DNA of 64,000 bases. Origin: Anaerolineae bacterium. GTDB lineage: Bacteria > Chloroflexota > Anaerolineae > Aggregatilineales > Aggregatilineaceae. The translations under genes and the position numbers were made by a program. Positions within the stretch are counted from its first letter, which is position 1. Every line of letters begins with the position of its first letter. The stretch spans positions 32,376 through 96,375 of the forward strand of contig JAOSJP010000003.1 of the NCBI GenBank assembly GCA_027494015.1. The letters run 5' to 3'. A model generated the notes under the pieces. It searched no databases. It had not been told where the DNA came from and worked only from the letters and a program-made list of their open reading frames with translations. Below, in pieces: positions 53,984 through 62,014 of the stretch.

Positions 53984-54093
53984 CAAAAACAAATGTTGGC
54001 TCAACGGTTGGAGGCATAGGCTACAAAATCAGTCGTAATGCCCTTCCGGGCTGAGGGTGATTCCGATAGTGCGCGCCCCAGGCAAACGACGAC

Positions 54094-54122
54094 AAGGGGC
54101 GGGTTTGCAAACTCGCCCCTAC
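54094..54122. repeat. 30-bp palindrome AGGGGCGGGTTT/AACTCGCCCCTA
   Basis: One-base-imperfect copy of the GTAGGGGCGGGTTT palindrome. The bases between 53990 and 54225 hold nothing else that I recognise. Confidence 0.75.
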
Positions 54123-54224
54123 AGGCCCTGCCAGGCATCCGAGCTTCTCCTTCAAGCCGCCCGTTTCTTCCGGTGATTGTGATCGCCCGTCGTTACGCTA
54201 AATCAACACTGTCTAATATGTCCG

Positions 54225-55428
54225 ACCCTCCATGCATGGAGAGGGGGAGACGAGGCGCGCCAGCGTCGAGACGGGGGTGAGGTCAAGGGGGGCGCAGCAG
54301 AGCAGCGCCCCTACCTGGCAGGTTTTGCTCGCACCCCGCGCCGCTTTACCTCACCCCCTGGCCTCGCTGCGCTCGGCCTTTCCCCCTCTCCGTTGACGGA
54401 GAGGGGGTGTCGAGGCGCGCCAGCGCCGAGCGGGGGTGAGGTCAAGGGGGGCGCAGCAGAGCAGCGCCCCTACCTGACAGGTTTTGCACGCACCCAGCGC
54501 AGACCTCACCCCCGGCCTCGCTGCGCTCGGCCTTTCCCCCTCTCCGTTGACGGAGAGGGGGTGGCGAGGCGCGCCAGCGCCGAGCGGGGGTGAGGTCAAG
54601 GGGGGCGCAGCAGAGCAGCGCCCCTATCTGACAGGTTTTGCACGCACCCCGCGCCGCTTTACCTCACCCCCTGGCCTCGCTGCGCTCGGCCTTTCCCCCT
54701 CTCCGTTGACGGAGAGGGGGTGTCGAGGCGCGCCAGCGCCGAGCGGGGGTGAGGTCAAGGGGGGCGCAGCAGAGCAGCGCCCCTATCTGACAGGTTTTGC
54801 ACGCACCCCGCGCGCCGCTTTACCTCACCCCCTGGCCTCGCTGCGCCCGGCTTGCCCCCTCTCCGCGTGTGGAGAGGGGGCGGTGAGGCGCGCCAGCGCC
54901 GAGCGGGGGTGAGGTCAAGGGGGCGCAGCAGAGCAGCGCCCCTATCTGACAGGTTTTGCACGCACCCCGCGCGCCGCTTTACCTCACCCCCTGGCCTCGC
55001 TGCGCCCGGCTTGCCCCCTCTCCGCGTGTGGAGAGGGGGCGGTGAGGCGCGCCAGCGCCGAGCGGGGGTGAGGTCAAGGGGGCGCAGCAGAGCAGCGCCC
55101 CTATCTGACAGGTTTGGCACGCACCCCGCGCCGCTTTACCTCACCCCCTGGCCTCGCTGCGCTCGGCCTTTCCCCCTCTCCGTTGACGGAGAGGGGGTCG
55201 AGGCGCGCCAGCGCCGAGCGGGGGTGAGGTCAAGGGGGCGCAGCAGAGCAGCGCCCCTATCTGACAGGTTTTGCACGCACCCCGCGCCGCTTTACCTCAC
55301 CCCCTGGCCTCGCTGCGCTCGGCCTTTCCCCCTCTCCGTTGACGGAGAGGGGGAGGCGAGGCGCGCCAGCGCCGAGCGGGGGTGAGGTCAAGGGGGCGCA
55401 GCAGAGCAGCGCCCCTACCTGACAGGCT
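54225..55428. repeat. Tandem array 2 of palindromic core units (eight units, about 157 bp period)
   Basis: Units begin near 54225 (partial), 54347, 54502, 54661, 54822, 54981, 55138 and 55294. Inner loops are ATGCAT, GTTGAC, GTTGAC, GTTGAC, GCGTGT, GCGTGT, GTTGAC and GTTGAC. The linker is GGGGCGCAGCAGAGCAGCGC, CCCTATCTGACAGGTTTTGC, ACGCACCCCGCG, then CCGCTTTACCTCAC. GTCAAGGGG follows each right arm, where array 1 has GTAAAGCGG, so the two arrays expanded separately. The second unit's linker has the array 1 form (CACCCAGCGCAGACCTCAC), a sign of exchange. Confidence 0.9.
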
Positions 55429-55740
55429 GGCGCGCGGCGGGTCCCGGCGAGTCCTGGGCAAAGTGCCCGTGCCGGGGCCGGGCGCGCCGCCAATAGCGCC
55501 CTTAATGCGCTGCTGATGCCCCTGTGACCGCGCGGGTGAGCGCATTCCATCTGCCTAAGCCCGGCAGACCGTTTTGTGCAATATGCACAGGTCACTCTGT
55601 GTGAATCTCATAAAACATGCCCGAAGACATGCCGGATCGCTGTCCTTACAATGGGATAACGTTCAGAGGCAACCCCATCGCCCGCAACCCACCCTGTGAA
55701 GCCTGCACGATTCGCGCCCGTGCAAGGGGGAGTGACCGCC

Positions 55741-57381
55741 ATGTCCGCCGTCTCGTCCGCCACCGATCTGACAACCGTGCTCAAGCTCGCCCTGCCCATT
55801 GGCAGCCGCCTCGTCTCCGGCTACCCGGCCACGCCTGTCAGCCGCGTCTCGCACCTGCGCACGCGCCCGCCCATCTTCAGCGAGATCGGACACGGCGAGA
55901 TGCTGCTCGTCTCCACCACCGCGCTCGCCAATACGCCCAACGCCCCGGCCCTGGACTCGATCATCGAGCGCCTGACCAAGACCGAAGCCAGCGCCCTGGC
56001 CGTACAAGGCACGCTCACGCCGCGCACCACGCAGATCGCCCGCCAGCACAATTTCCCGCTGATCGCCCTGCCGGAGCGCGCGCCGCTGCCCCAGATCGAG
56101 CGCGCCATCCGCCGCCTGCTCACCGACCGCAGCGGCCAGATGCTCCAGCGCGTCGCCGAGGTGGAGAAGACGCTTCAGCGCCACGCCGCCAGCTATCGCG
56201 GCCTGACGACCATGCTCAATACGCTGGCGCGGATGCTCGACCGCCCGGTCGTCGTGCACGACCGGCGGGGGAACATCATTGGCCGGGGGCTGCCTGTTTC
56301 GCAGGGCCACGACTGGGACGCCCATCTCGCGCTGCTGGGCGGGGCGGAGTTCGTGCGCCGCTTCGACCCGGACGAGCGGGCGTATTTTGAGGACGACTGG
56401 CAGGTGCTCGAAAGCCCCGCCGGGCTGACCGTCCCCCTGATCTCCGAGGGGCACCTGTTTGGCTATGTCTCCGTGCTGACGGTCAGCAGCGCCCCGGACG
56501 ACTTCGACCTGATGGCCCTGGAACACAGCGTGCCCGTGCTCGTCAGGGAGATGGCACGGCGGCACGCGGTGGATGTGGGCTTGCAGCCGGCGCGTTCTAC
56601 GCGCGATTGGATCGCCGAGTGGCTGAGCAGCCCAACCAGCGACGACACTCTGCTGGCCCTGCGCGCCGGGCAGGAGAACTTCCAGCCGGGCCTGTGGTAC
56701 GCCGTCGCCATCTTCCATTGGACTCCCACCGAGAGCCGGGCGAACGGGGCTTTCTCGCCGGAGCGCATGGTCAAGCTGATCCGCACGGAACTGAGCCAGC
56801 GCCGCGTGCAGGCCCCGGTCGGTCTCTATGCTGACCGGGCGGTGGTGCTCTTCCCACTCGACGAGCCGCACCAGACACAGCGCCTCAAGCAGGTCGTCCG
56901 GCTGCTGCACCAAACCCTGGCCGAGAGCGCGCCAGAAGGGGAGATTGCCGCCGGCGTGGGCCGCGTGGCGATGGGCCTCACCGCGCTGCGCGAGTCGTTC
57001 CGCGAGGCGGAGCGCGCCCTCACCCTGCCGCGCCAGGTCTGGGAAGACGCGCAGATCGCCTTCTTCGGCGATGTCAGCCTCTACGAGCTGCTGCTGGGCG
57101 TCCACGACCCGGCGCTGCTCAACGACTTTTGCGCGCACTGGCTCACCCCGCTGACGCAGTACGACGCGCAGCACCACACCGACCTGGTTCCGACGCTGCA
57201 CGCTTATTTCGAGAACAACGGCAACATGGCGCGCACGGCGCATGTGCTCAACATTCACCGCAACACGCTCGTCTACCGGCTGGGCCGCATCACCGAGATC
57301 GTGCAGCTTGACATGGACGACTCGAATGTGCGCCTGAACCTGCACCTGGCGCTCAAAGTGCACAAGATGCTCAACGGCTGA
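55741..57381 (+). CDS. PucR/CdaR-family transcriptional regulator
   Basis: A 546-residue regulator. The N-terminal about 130 residues are a PucR-type purine-catabolism domain (VLKLALPIGSRLVSGYPA, TPRTTQIARQHNFPLIALPE), then a coiled linker and GAF-like region (residues about 180-280), a GGDEF-like degenerate domain (330-440: VGLYADRAVVLFPLDEP, AAGVGRVAMGLTALRESFRE) and a C-terminal HTH_30 (LHAYFENNGNMARTAHVLNI, HRNTLVYRLGRITEI). ATG 55741 has GGGGGAG 8 bases upstream. It probably senses a small metabolite; targets unknown. A terminator follows, so it is monocistronic. Confidence 0.9.
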   Translation: MSAVSSATDLTTVLKLALPIGSRLVSGYPATPVSRVSHLRTRPPIFSEIGHGEMLLVSTTALANTPNAPALDSIIERLTKTEASALAVQGTLTPRTTQIARQHNFPLIALPERAPLPQIERAIRRLLTDRSGQMLQRVAEVEKTLQRHAASYRGLTTMLNTLARMLDRPVVVHDRRGNIIGRGLPVSQGHDWDAHLALLGGAEFVRRFDPDERAYFEDDWQVLESPAGLTVPLISEGHLFGYVSVLTVSSAPDDFDLMALEHSVPVLVREMARRHAVDVGLQPARSTRDWIAEWLSSPTSDDTLLALRAGQENFQPGLWYAVAIFHWTPTESRANGAFSPERMVKLIRTELSQRRVQAPVGLYADRAVVLFPLDEPHQTQRLKQVVRLLHQTLAESAPEGEIAAGVGRVAMGLTALRESFREAERALTLPRQVWEDAQIAFFGDVSLYELLLGVHDPALLNDFCAHWLTPLTQYDAQHHTDLVPTLHAYFENNGNMARTAHVLNIHRNTLVYRLGRITEIVQLDMDDSNVRLNLHLALKVHKMLNG

Positions 57382-57410
57382 GCGGACGGCTGGCAGGTGG
57401 CACTTTCGCT

Positions 57411-57441
57411 GAGGGCGCTAGACGGCGCCCTCGCTGTTTTT
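57411..57441 (+). terminator. Rho-independent terminator of the PucR gene
   Basis: GAGGGCGC (57411-57418), loop of six, GCGCCCTC (57425-57432), GCTG, then TTTTT (57437-57441). Confidence 0.8.
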
Positions 57442-57543
57442 GTGCGCCGCAACAAACCCTGGCAGTCTATTCTTCGGCGGGGTATGGTTGAGATAACGGT
57501 TGGCTGCGCCAGGGCCTGCCGCTGGCGCACAGGAAGGACACGA

Positions 57544-58014
57544 ATGATGAAGATTGCAGTGGTCACCGATGACGGGCAGACGATCAGCGCGCACTTTGGC
57601 CGCGCGCCTTACTATCTGGTGTTCACCGTCGAGAATGGGGCGATCAGCCGGCGCGAGCTGCGCGAGAAGGCGGGCCATCACCAGTTTGCCGGGGAACACG
57701 ACGAGCACGGCGACTGCTACGAGCATGGCCATCAGCACGAACATCATCACGAGCACGGCGATTGCCACGAGCACGGTCACGAGCACGGTCACGAGCACGG
57801 CAGCGGCCCGCACGCCGCCGATAAGCACGCGCGCATGATCGAGACCATCGCCGACTGCCAGGTGGTGATCGTGCGCGGGATGGGGCGCGGCGCGTACACG
57901 GCCATGCAGGGGGCGAACATCACGCCGTTCGTCACCGACGTGGTAGACCCGGAAGCTGCCGTGCGCGCCTACCTCGCCGGGAAGCTGGTTGACCTCACCG
58001 ACCGGCTGCACTGA
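57544..58014 (+). CDS. NifX/NafY-like protein with a His-rich metal-binding insert
   Basis: Dinitrogenase iron-molybdenum cofactor-family (PF02579-like) protein, 156 residues, interrupted in the middle. The conserved start KIAVVTDDGQTISAHFGRAP and the end TIADCQVVIVRGMGRGAYTA, with TPFVTDVVDPEAAV, are intact. Between them, residues about 42-93 are a histidine-, Glu- and Gly-rich stretch (HDEHGDCYEHGHQHEHHH, then repeats of EHGH) with about 20 His and two Cys. Ordinary relatives of about 110 residues lack it. No nif genes are near, so it is more likely a metal or Fe-S cargo protein than a nitrogenase factor. AAGGA stands 5 bases before ATG 57544. Confidence 0.88.
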   Translation: MMKIAVVTDDGQTISAHFGRAPYYLVFTVENGAISRRELREKAGHHQFAGEHDEHGDCYEHGHQHEHHHEHGDCHEHGHEHGHEHGSGPHAADKHARMIETIADCQVVIVRGMGRGAYTAMQGANITPFVTDVVDPEAAVRAYLAGKLVDLTDRLH

Positions 58015-58134
58015 GCCGGAGCATGGCAGCTATCGCCCAGCGTACAGCGTGACTACAATCGGAGATGGGGCTTGTTATGGCCTGGGGCGCAGTAACGTCG
58101 TTCCAGGCATTTTGTGCATGAGGAGGAGAGACCG

Positions 58135-59610
58135 GTGTCCCGCTGGCGAACGACCTGCTTGAGTGCACTTCTGCTGACGCTGATCGTGCTGAGCGCGCCG
58201 CTGCCCACCCTGGCCCAGGAGCCGCTGACTGAGCGCTACGACTCGGTCAGCGGCGTGAGCTTCTCTTATCCCGCCGGTTGGGTCTTCATGGAAACCGGCG
58301 GCGTGATCGCGCTGATGAATCATCTGCCGGCCTTCTATGCTGGGGAGCTGCCGCCCGGCACTGTGGGCGTCATTGTCATGGGGCCGGCTGCGCTGAGCCA
58401 GATGGCAAGCGGCACCGCCACCCCGTCCCTGACCGATGTGGGGTACGCCGTCGCTGCGTCCGTGAGCTATGGCGAATACAGATTCGAGCCGCTCGGCGCG
58501 GAGGAGATGCGCGTCGCGGGCCGCCCCGCGATTCGCCTGGAGGCGCGCGCGGCCCTGGCCGATGGACTGCTGCTGATCATTGATTACGGCGAAGGAAATC
58601 TCGTGGCCCTGGGTGCCATGACGTCTCCTGGCGAGATGGCTCAGTTCGAGGAGATGATGATGGCCATGGCGGCCAGCATTGAGTATGCGCCCGCCTGGCG
58701 CGCCCGCTTCCAGGCGCACACAGACTACATCAAAGCGGTCGCCTTCAGCCCGGACGGGGCGCTGATCGCCTCCGCCAGCAATGATGGCACCGTGCGCGTG
58801 TGGGATATTGCCACCGCCGCTGAAGTGCTCACTCTCCCCCACGAAACCTGGGTTCAGACGGTCGCCTTCAGCCCGGATGGGCTGCTGATCGCAACCGGAG
58901 GCGACTTCGCCGAAGCTGTGCGTATCTGGGATGCAACGACGGGCGCGCTGAAGACGGAGCTGGTCATACCCGACACCTTTGTATTTGTGTACAGCGTCGC
59001 CTTCAGCCCGGATGGAGCGCTGATCGCGGCCGGCACCACCCAGGATCGAGCGTCCGCCGGCACGCATGGCAACGCCGTGCTTCTGTGGAGCCTGGACGGG
59101 GCATGGCAGGAGAAAGCAATCCTGAAAGGTCACGCCGATTGGGTCCGCTCGGTGGCTTTCAGCCCGGATGGGGCGCGCCTCGCGTCGGGGGCCAATGACG
59201 GCACCGCCCGCGTGTGGGAGGTCGCCAGCGGCGACGAGGTGCTCACGCTTGCGCATCCCAATTACGTCAGCAGCGTCGCCTTCAGCCCGGACGGGGCGCT
59301 GATCGTCACTGGCTGCGAGGATGGGATTGTGCGTCTCTGGGACGCGGCAACGGGCGCGCCGGTCGCGGAGTTGGCTGGTCACAGCGACTCTGTGAACGGC
59401 GTCGCCTTCAGCCCGGACGGAACGCTGATCGCCTCCGCCAGCAACGACGAGACAGTTCGCCTGTGGGCTTTCGACGGCACGTGGCTGGAGAAGGCAACTC
59501 TGAAAGGCCATACCGACTGGGTCCGCGCCGTCGCTTTCAGTCCGGACGGCGCGCTGCTTGGCTCCGGCTCGGATGATGGCAGCGTGATTTTGTGGGATGT
59601 TCCGCGCTGA
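58135..59610 (+). CDS. Secreted WD40 seven-blade propeller protein
   Basis: Exported 491-residue protein. Signal peptide (about 1-29, LLLTLIVLSAPLPTLAQ), an N-terminal domain of about 170 residues resembling PsbP/DUF1795-type stress proteins (SVSGVSFSYPAGWVFMETG), then seven WD40 repeats (about 190-491), each with VAFSPDGALIAS-like cores and VRLWD or VRVWD ends, enough for one closed propeller. Start GTG 58135 with GAGGAGAG 4-5 bases upstream; an ATG at 58114 lacks a site. Bacterial secreted WD40 proteins usually mediate protein binding. Confidence 0.9.
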   Translation: MSRWRTTCLSALLLTLIVLSAPLPTLAQEPLTERYDSVSGVSFSYPAGWVFMETGGVIALMNHLPAFYAGELPPGTVGVIVMGPAALSQMASGTATPSLTDVGYAVAASVSYGEYRFEPLGAEEMRVAGRPAIRLEARAALADGLLLIIDYGEGNLVALGAMTSPGEMAQFEEMMMAMAASIEYAPAWRARFQAHTDYIKAVAFSPDGALIASASNDGTVRVWDIATAAEVLTLPHETWVQTVAFSPDGLLIATGGDFAEAVRIWDATTGALKTELVIPDTFVFVYSVAFSPDGALIAAGTTQDRASAGTHGNAVLLWSLDGAWQEKAILKGHADWVRSVAFSPDGARLASGANDGTARVWEVASGDEVLTLAHPNYVSSVAFSPDGALIVTGCEDGIVRLWDAATGAPVAELAGHSDSVNGVAFSPDGTLIASASNDETVRLWAFDGTWLEKATLKGHTDWVRAVAFSPDGALLGSGSDDGSVILWDVPR

Positions 59611-59637
59611 GGCGCTGTCCACAGCCTGGACAAGCTC

Positions 59638-59846
59638 TAGAGCGTGTTATGAACTTGGTACCTTCAACAAGGGAGAGAGGCGCTCTGTTGACCTCACCCT
59701 GGCCTCGCTGCGCTCGGCCTTTCCCCCTCTCCATGCATGGAGAGGGGGAGTCGAGGCGCGCCAGCGCCGAGACGGGGGTGAGGTAAACCAGGAGCTACCC
59801 AAAACCGCTGGGGAAAGAAAGGGCCGTCAGTGCATAACAGCCTCTA
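59638..59846. mobile_element. MITE family A, copy 3 (overlaps a stop codon)
   Basis: Both ends lie in CTAG: CTCTAGAGCGTGTTATGAAC at the left, GTGCATAACAGCCTCTAG at the right. The interior is nearly identical to copies 1 and 2 (ATGCAT loop). The right TA and neighbouring C form the TAG stop of the lipoprotein gene on the minus strand. Confidence 0.85.
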
Positions 59847-60659
59847 GTTAGGGACGATGTACCCTTCGGCGAAGGCGTCAAAGGCCACCGTGTTTGGCCC
59901 CTGGGGGATGACCTTGAGCGTGAGGGCGAGCGAGTCGCCGGGGGCCAGGCGACGATCCGGATCGAGGTATACGCGGCGGAAGCCGGTCACGCGATCGTAT
60001 TGGTCCAGCAGGGTCATGGTCACGGTGATGGCGCTGACCGGCGTCTTGCCCTTGTTCGCCAGCGAGAGCGACACCTGGTACTGATCAATGACAAAGGCGC
60101 CGGACACTTCCTGCATGGCCAGCGTCGCAAAACGCCCTTCGTAGTCCGCCGCAATCTCGCCCGTCAGGACGAACGGGTATGCGCCCGTATAGCCAGCGGG
60201 TGAGCTATCGAACAGCACGCGATAGGGGCCTGACGCGCCGGCGGGCAGCACCGAGCGGGCCAGCGTCGCTTCGCCGGAGGCTAAGGGCGTGCCATCGCGG
60301 GCCAGCAAGTGCACCCCGACGGTAACGTGCTCGACCGGCTTATCGAGCGGGTTATGCACCTGTCCCAGGCACATCAGGCTGCCGACCGCCGTCTCATAAC
60401 AGGCGGGGCCGCTCACCACCAGGTGCCGCGCCACCGAGGATACGCCGATGCTGGCGTTCTCGGCGGCGATCAGGGGGGTGGCGGCATAGACCGGCCACAG
60501 GCTGGGCGTCAGCGAGGGGGGCAGCCGCGTATAGCCCAGCAGGGGAAGCATCGGCTCGCGGGTGGGCACGGGAGTCCCGTCGGATGACCAGACGTGGGTG
60601 CATCCTGCGACGAGAACCCCAACCCAGATCCACAACCACCGCCAGGTGAGCCGTTCCAT
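59844..60659 (-). CDS. Uncharacterised lipoprotein with FxLYD-like domains
   Basis: A 271-residue lipoprotein with lipobox VLVAGC (lipidated Cys at residue 20). Two related beta-sandwich segments, about 85-165 (SLMCLGQVHNPLDKPVEHVT) and 180-265 (QYQVSLSLANKGKTPVSAIT), look like FxLYD/CARDB-type domains. No enzyme motif. The ATG at 60659 lacks a strong site. It is transcribed away from the roadblock gene, and the stop TAG is shared with the MITE A boundary. Probably an envelope-anchored adhesin-like or structural protein (inference). Confidence 0.75.
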   Translation of the reverse strand: MERLTWRWLWIWVGVLVAGCTHVWSSDGTPVPTREPMLPLLGYTRLPPSLTPSLWPVYAATPLIAAENASIGVSSVARHLVVSGPACYETAVGSLMCLGQVHNPLDKPVEHVTVGVHLLARDGTPLASGEATLARSVLPAGASGPYRVLFDSSPAGYTGAYPFVLTGEIAADYEGRFATLAMQEVSGAFVIDQYQVSLSLANKGKTPVSAITVTMTLLDQYDRVTGFRRVYLDPDRRLAPGDSLALTLKVIPQGPNTVAFDAFAEGYIVPN

Positions 60660-60962
60660 GGGGGGAGCGAATATCCCTCATTATCCAAAAGGAGGCTGCG
60701 CAGTATCCCACATTATAGCTGAAGACAATTTGCCAGCCAGCAGCAAAGTGCCCGATTCGGGCGATTCTGATGAGATGATAACAAAGGGAAGAATTGAGAG
60801 AGAGTTGCCGCAGGAAGGCCGCAATCGGCCTCGCGCCGCCTCGTCTTCGCTTGACAAGGGATCGGCGCCATGCTATAGTGCCGGTCAGGCTGGGCGTCGG
60901 GACGGCGCCCACCCGTGCGGCAGCAGTTTGCTCATGCGGAAGCGCAGTCCAGGAGTAGCACG
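60660..60962. other. Divergent intergenic region, lipoprotein/roadblock
   Basis: About 300 bases. Holds the strong promoter at 60851-60879 for the roadblock gene. On the lipoprotein side an A/T-richer patch (60680-60790) may hold its promoter, but no good -10/-35 pair stands out. Confidence 0.45.
60851..60879 (+). promoter_or_regulatory. Sigma-70-type promoter of the roadblock gene
   Basis: TTGACA (60851-60856), exact 17-base spacer, TATAGT (60874-60879). This is the best housekeeping-type promoter in the window; leader of about 75 bases to GTG 60963. Confidence 0.85.
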
Positions 60963-61334
60963 GTGGCCAAGTCGCGCAATGAACAACTAGTCGCACGTCT
61001 GCGAGACCTGCAAGTTAGCTCGCCCGATATTGAGGCCGCAGCCATCGTCAGCGTGGACGGCCTGAGCATCGCTTCTTCCCTGCCCGGCAATGTCGAGGAA
61101 GACCGCGTCTCGGCCATGTCGGCGGCCATGCTCTCGCTGGGCGAGCGCATCGCGGGCGAGCTGGGGCGCGGCCATCTGGAGCAGGTTTATGTCAAAGGGC
61201 AGAATGGCTACGTCATCCTCAGCGCCATTGGCGAGGAGGCCGTGCTGACGGTCATGGCTCGCCAGCAGGCCAAGCTCGGCCTGATCTTCCTGGACATGTC
61301 GCGCGCGGTGAAAGAACTGGAAAAGCTCATCTAG
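60963..61334 (+). CDS. Roadblock/LC7-domain protein
   Basis: A 123-residue regulatory protein. The roadblock fold shows as AAAIVSVDGLSIASSLPG, MSAAMLSLGERIAGELGRG and EQVYVKGQNGYVILSAIGEE, with a C-terminal helix SRAVKELEKLI. Such proteins (MglB-like) regulate small Ras-type GTPases or act in motility and signalling. Start GTG 60963, AGGAG 7 bases upstream, under a strong promoter. The next gene in the same direction is a hybrid histidine kinase. No GTPase gene is in the window. Confidence 0.88.
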   Translation: MAKSRNEQLVARLRDLQVSSPDIEAAAIVSVDGLSIASSLPGNVEEDRVSAMSAAMLSLGERIAGELGRGHLEQVYVKGQNGYVILSAIGEEAVLTVMARQQAKLGLIFLDMSRAVKELEKLI

Positions 61335-61476
61335 ACCGCGCCCGGCGCGCGCTGTTTTCACCCGTTTCTCCCTCATTCTGTCTGTTCTCAGGGGCTTCGC
61401 TCTAGCCTGCCCTGGTTTATCGTATTCCGGACTCGCTGCGCCCGGCGGCGGCCCACGAACAACCCGATACTGTTAG

Positions 61477-61549
61477 CGAAATGTCTCCGTAGGGGCGTAT
61501 TGCAATACGCCCCTACGAAACCAGCGCGCGCTTGATTCGCCAACAGGAT
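61477..61549. mobile_element. MITE family C, short copy
   Basis: TACTGTTAGCGAAATG and CTTGATTCGCCAACAGGA are the inverted ends; the 28-bp GTAGGGGCGTAT palindrome (61489-61516) is the interior. Compare 12017-12136, where the same palindrome has a different spacing. Confidence 0.75.
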
Positions 61550-61552
61550 CAA

Positions 61553-61822
61553 CTTGCCGCCAGGGGAGGTCCGGGAATGCTCGCTGAAGGCCTCCCCCCT
61601 CAATCCCCTCTCAGGGGTAGGTTTTTAACGGTTTGAGCGAGAGCGCATCGGACGGTTCCTCGCTCAAAGAATGAAAAACCTACCCCTGTCAGCCCTCAAT
61701 CCCCCCTCCAGCCGAGCGAGAGGGGGACGATCTGGCAAGCGGTTTTCCCCTTCCCCCGGCTTTGCTGGGGGAAGGGGCCGGGGATAGGGGCGTTCTGGCA
61801 AATGCCTCACAACTTGTCCGTG
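61553..61822. mobile_element. MITE family E, interrupted copy
   Basis: Reverse-oriented relative of 12143-12316 and 36109-36299 (GGGAATGCTCGCTGAAGGCC at the left, CAACTTGTCCGTGCCCC at the right). It is split by the nested repeat at 61612-61688, with CCCTCAATCCCC duplicated on both sides (61597-61608 and 61693-61704). Confidence 0.75.
61612..61688. mobile_element. Nested 77-bp inverted-repeat element
   Basis: Perfect 15-bp arms CAGGGGTAGGTTTTT and AAAAACCTACCCCTG, a second 10-bp stem TTTGAGCGAG / CTCGCTCAAA inside, and a 17-base centre. It sits inside a MITE E element, with a CCCTCAATCCCC repeat on each side, so it arrived later. It is the only copy seen. Confidence 0.8.
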
Positions 61823-62014
61823 CCCCCCAACGGCGCACCCCCTCCTCGTGCCCATGCCGGAACGGGGTATAATGAGTGGGCGGCGGCCATTGGCTTGCTG
61901 TGAGTCCGGGGATGGAGTCGCGCGCTCGCCTTGTGAAATAGACTCCCGACTCAGGGCCGACAACCCGCACCCAGTGCGCGCCGTCGCTCCAATTCTCCAC
62001 AAGGATGAGTCACA

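Larger units (their letters stand above)
61335..62014. other. Repeat-filled region before the hybrid kinase
   Basis: Holds MITE C (61477-61549) and MITE E (61553-61822) with a 77-bp inverted repeat nested in it (61612-61688). A TATAAT at 61868-61873 lies about 140 bases before the kinase GTG, with no recognisable -35. No gene is supported. Confidence 0.55.

Noticed and set aside
55663..57363. 566-codon open frame on the minus strand opposite the PucR gene
   Set aside because: Shadow frame; the plus-strand protein has clear PucR and HTH domains.
58075..59622. 515-codon open frame opposite the WD40 gene
   Set aside because: Repetitive because it mirrors the WD repeats; the composition (RAEGD repeats) is an artefact.
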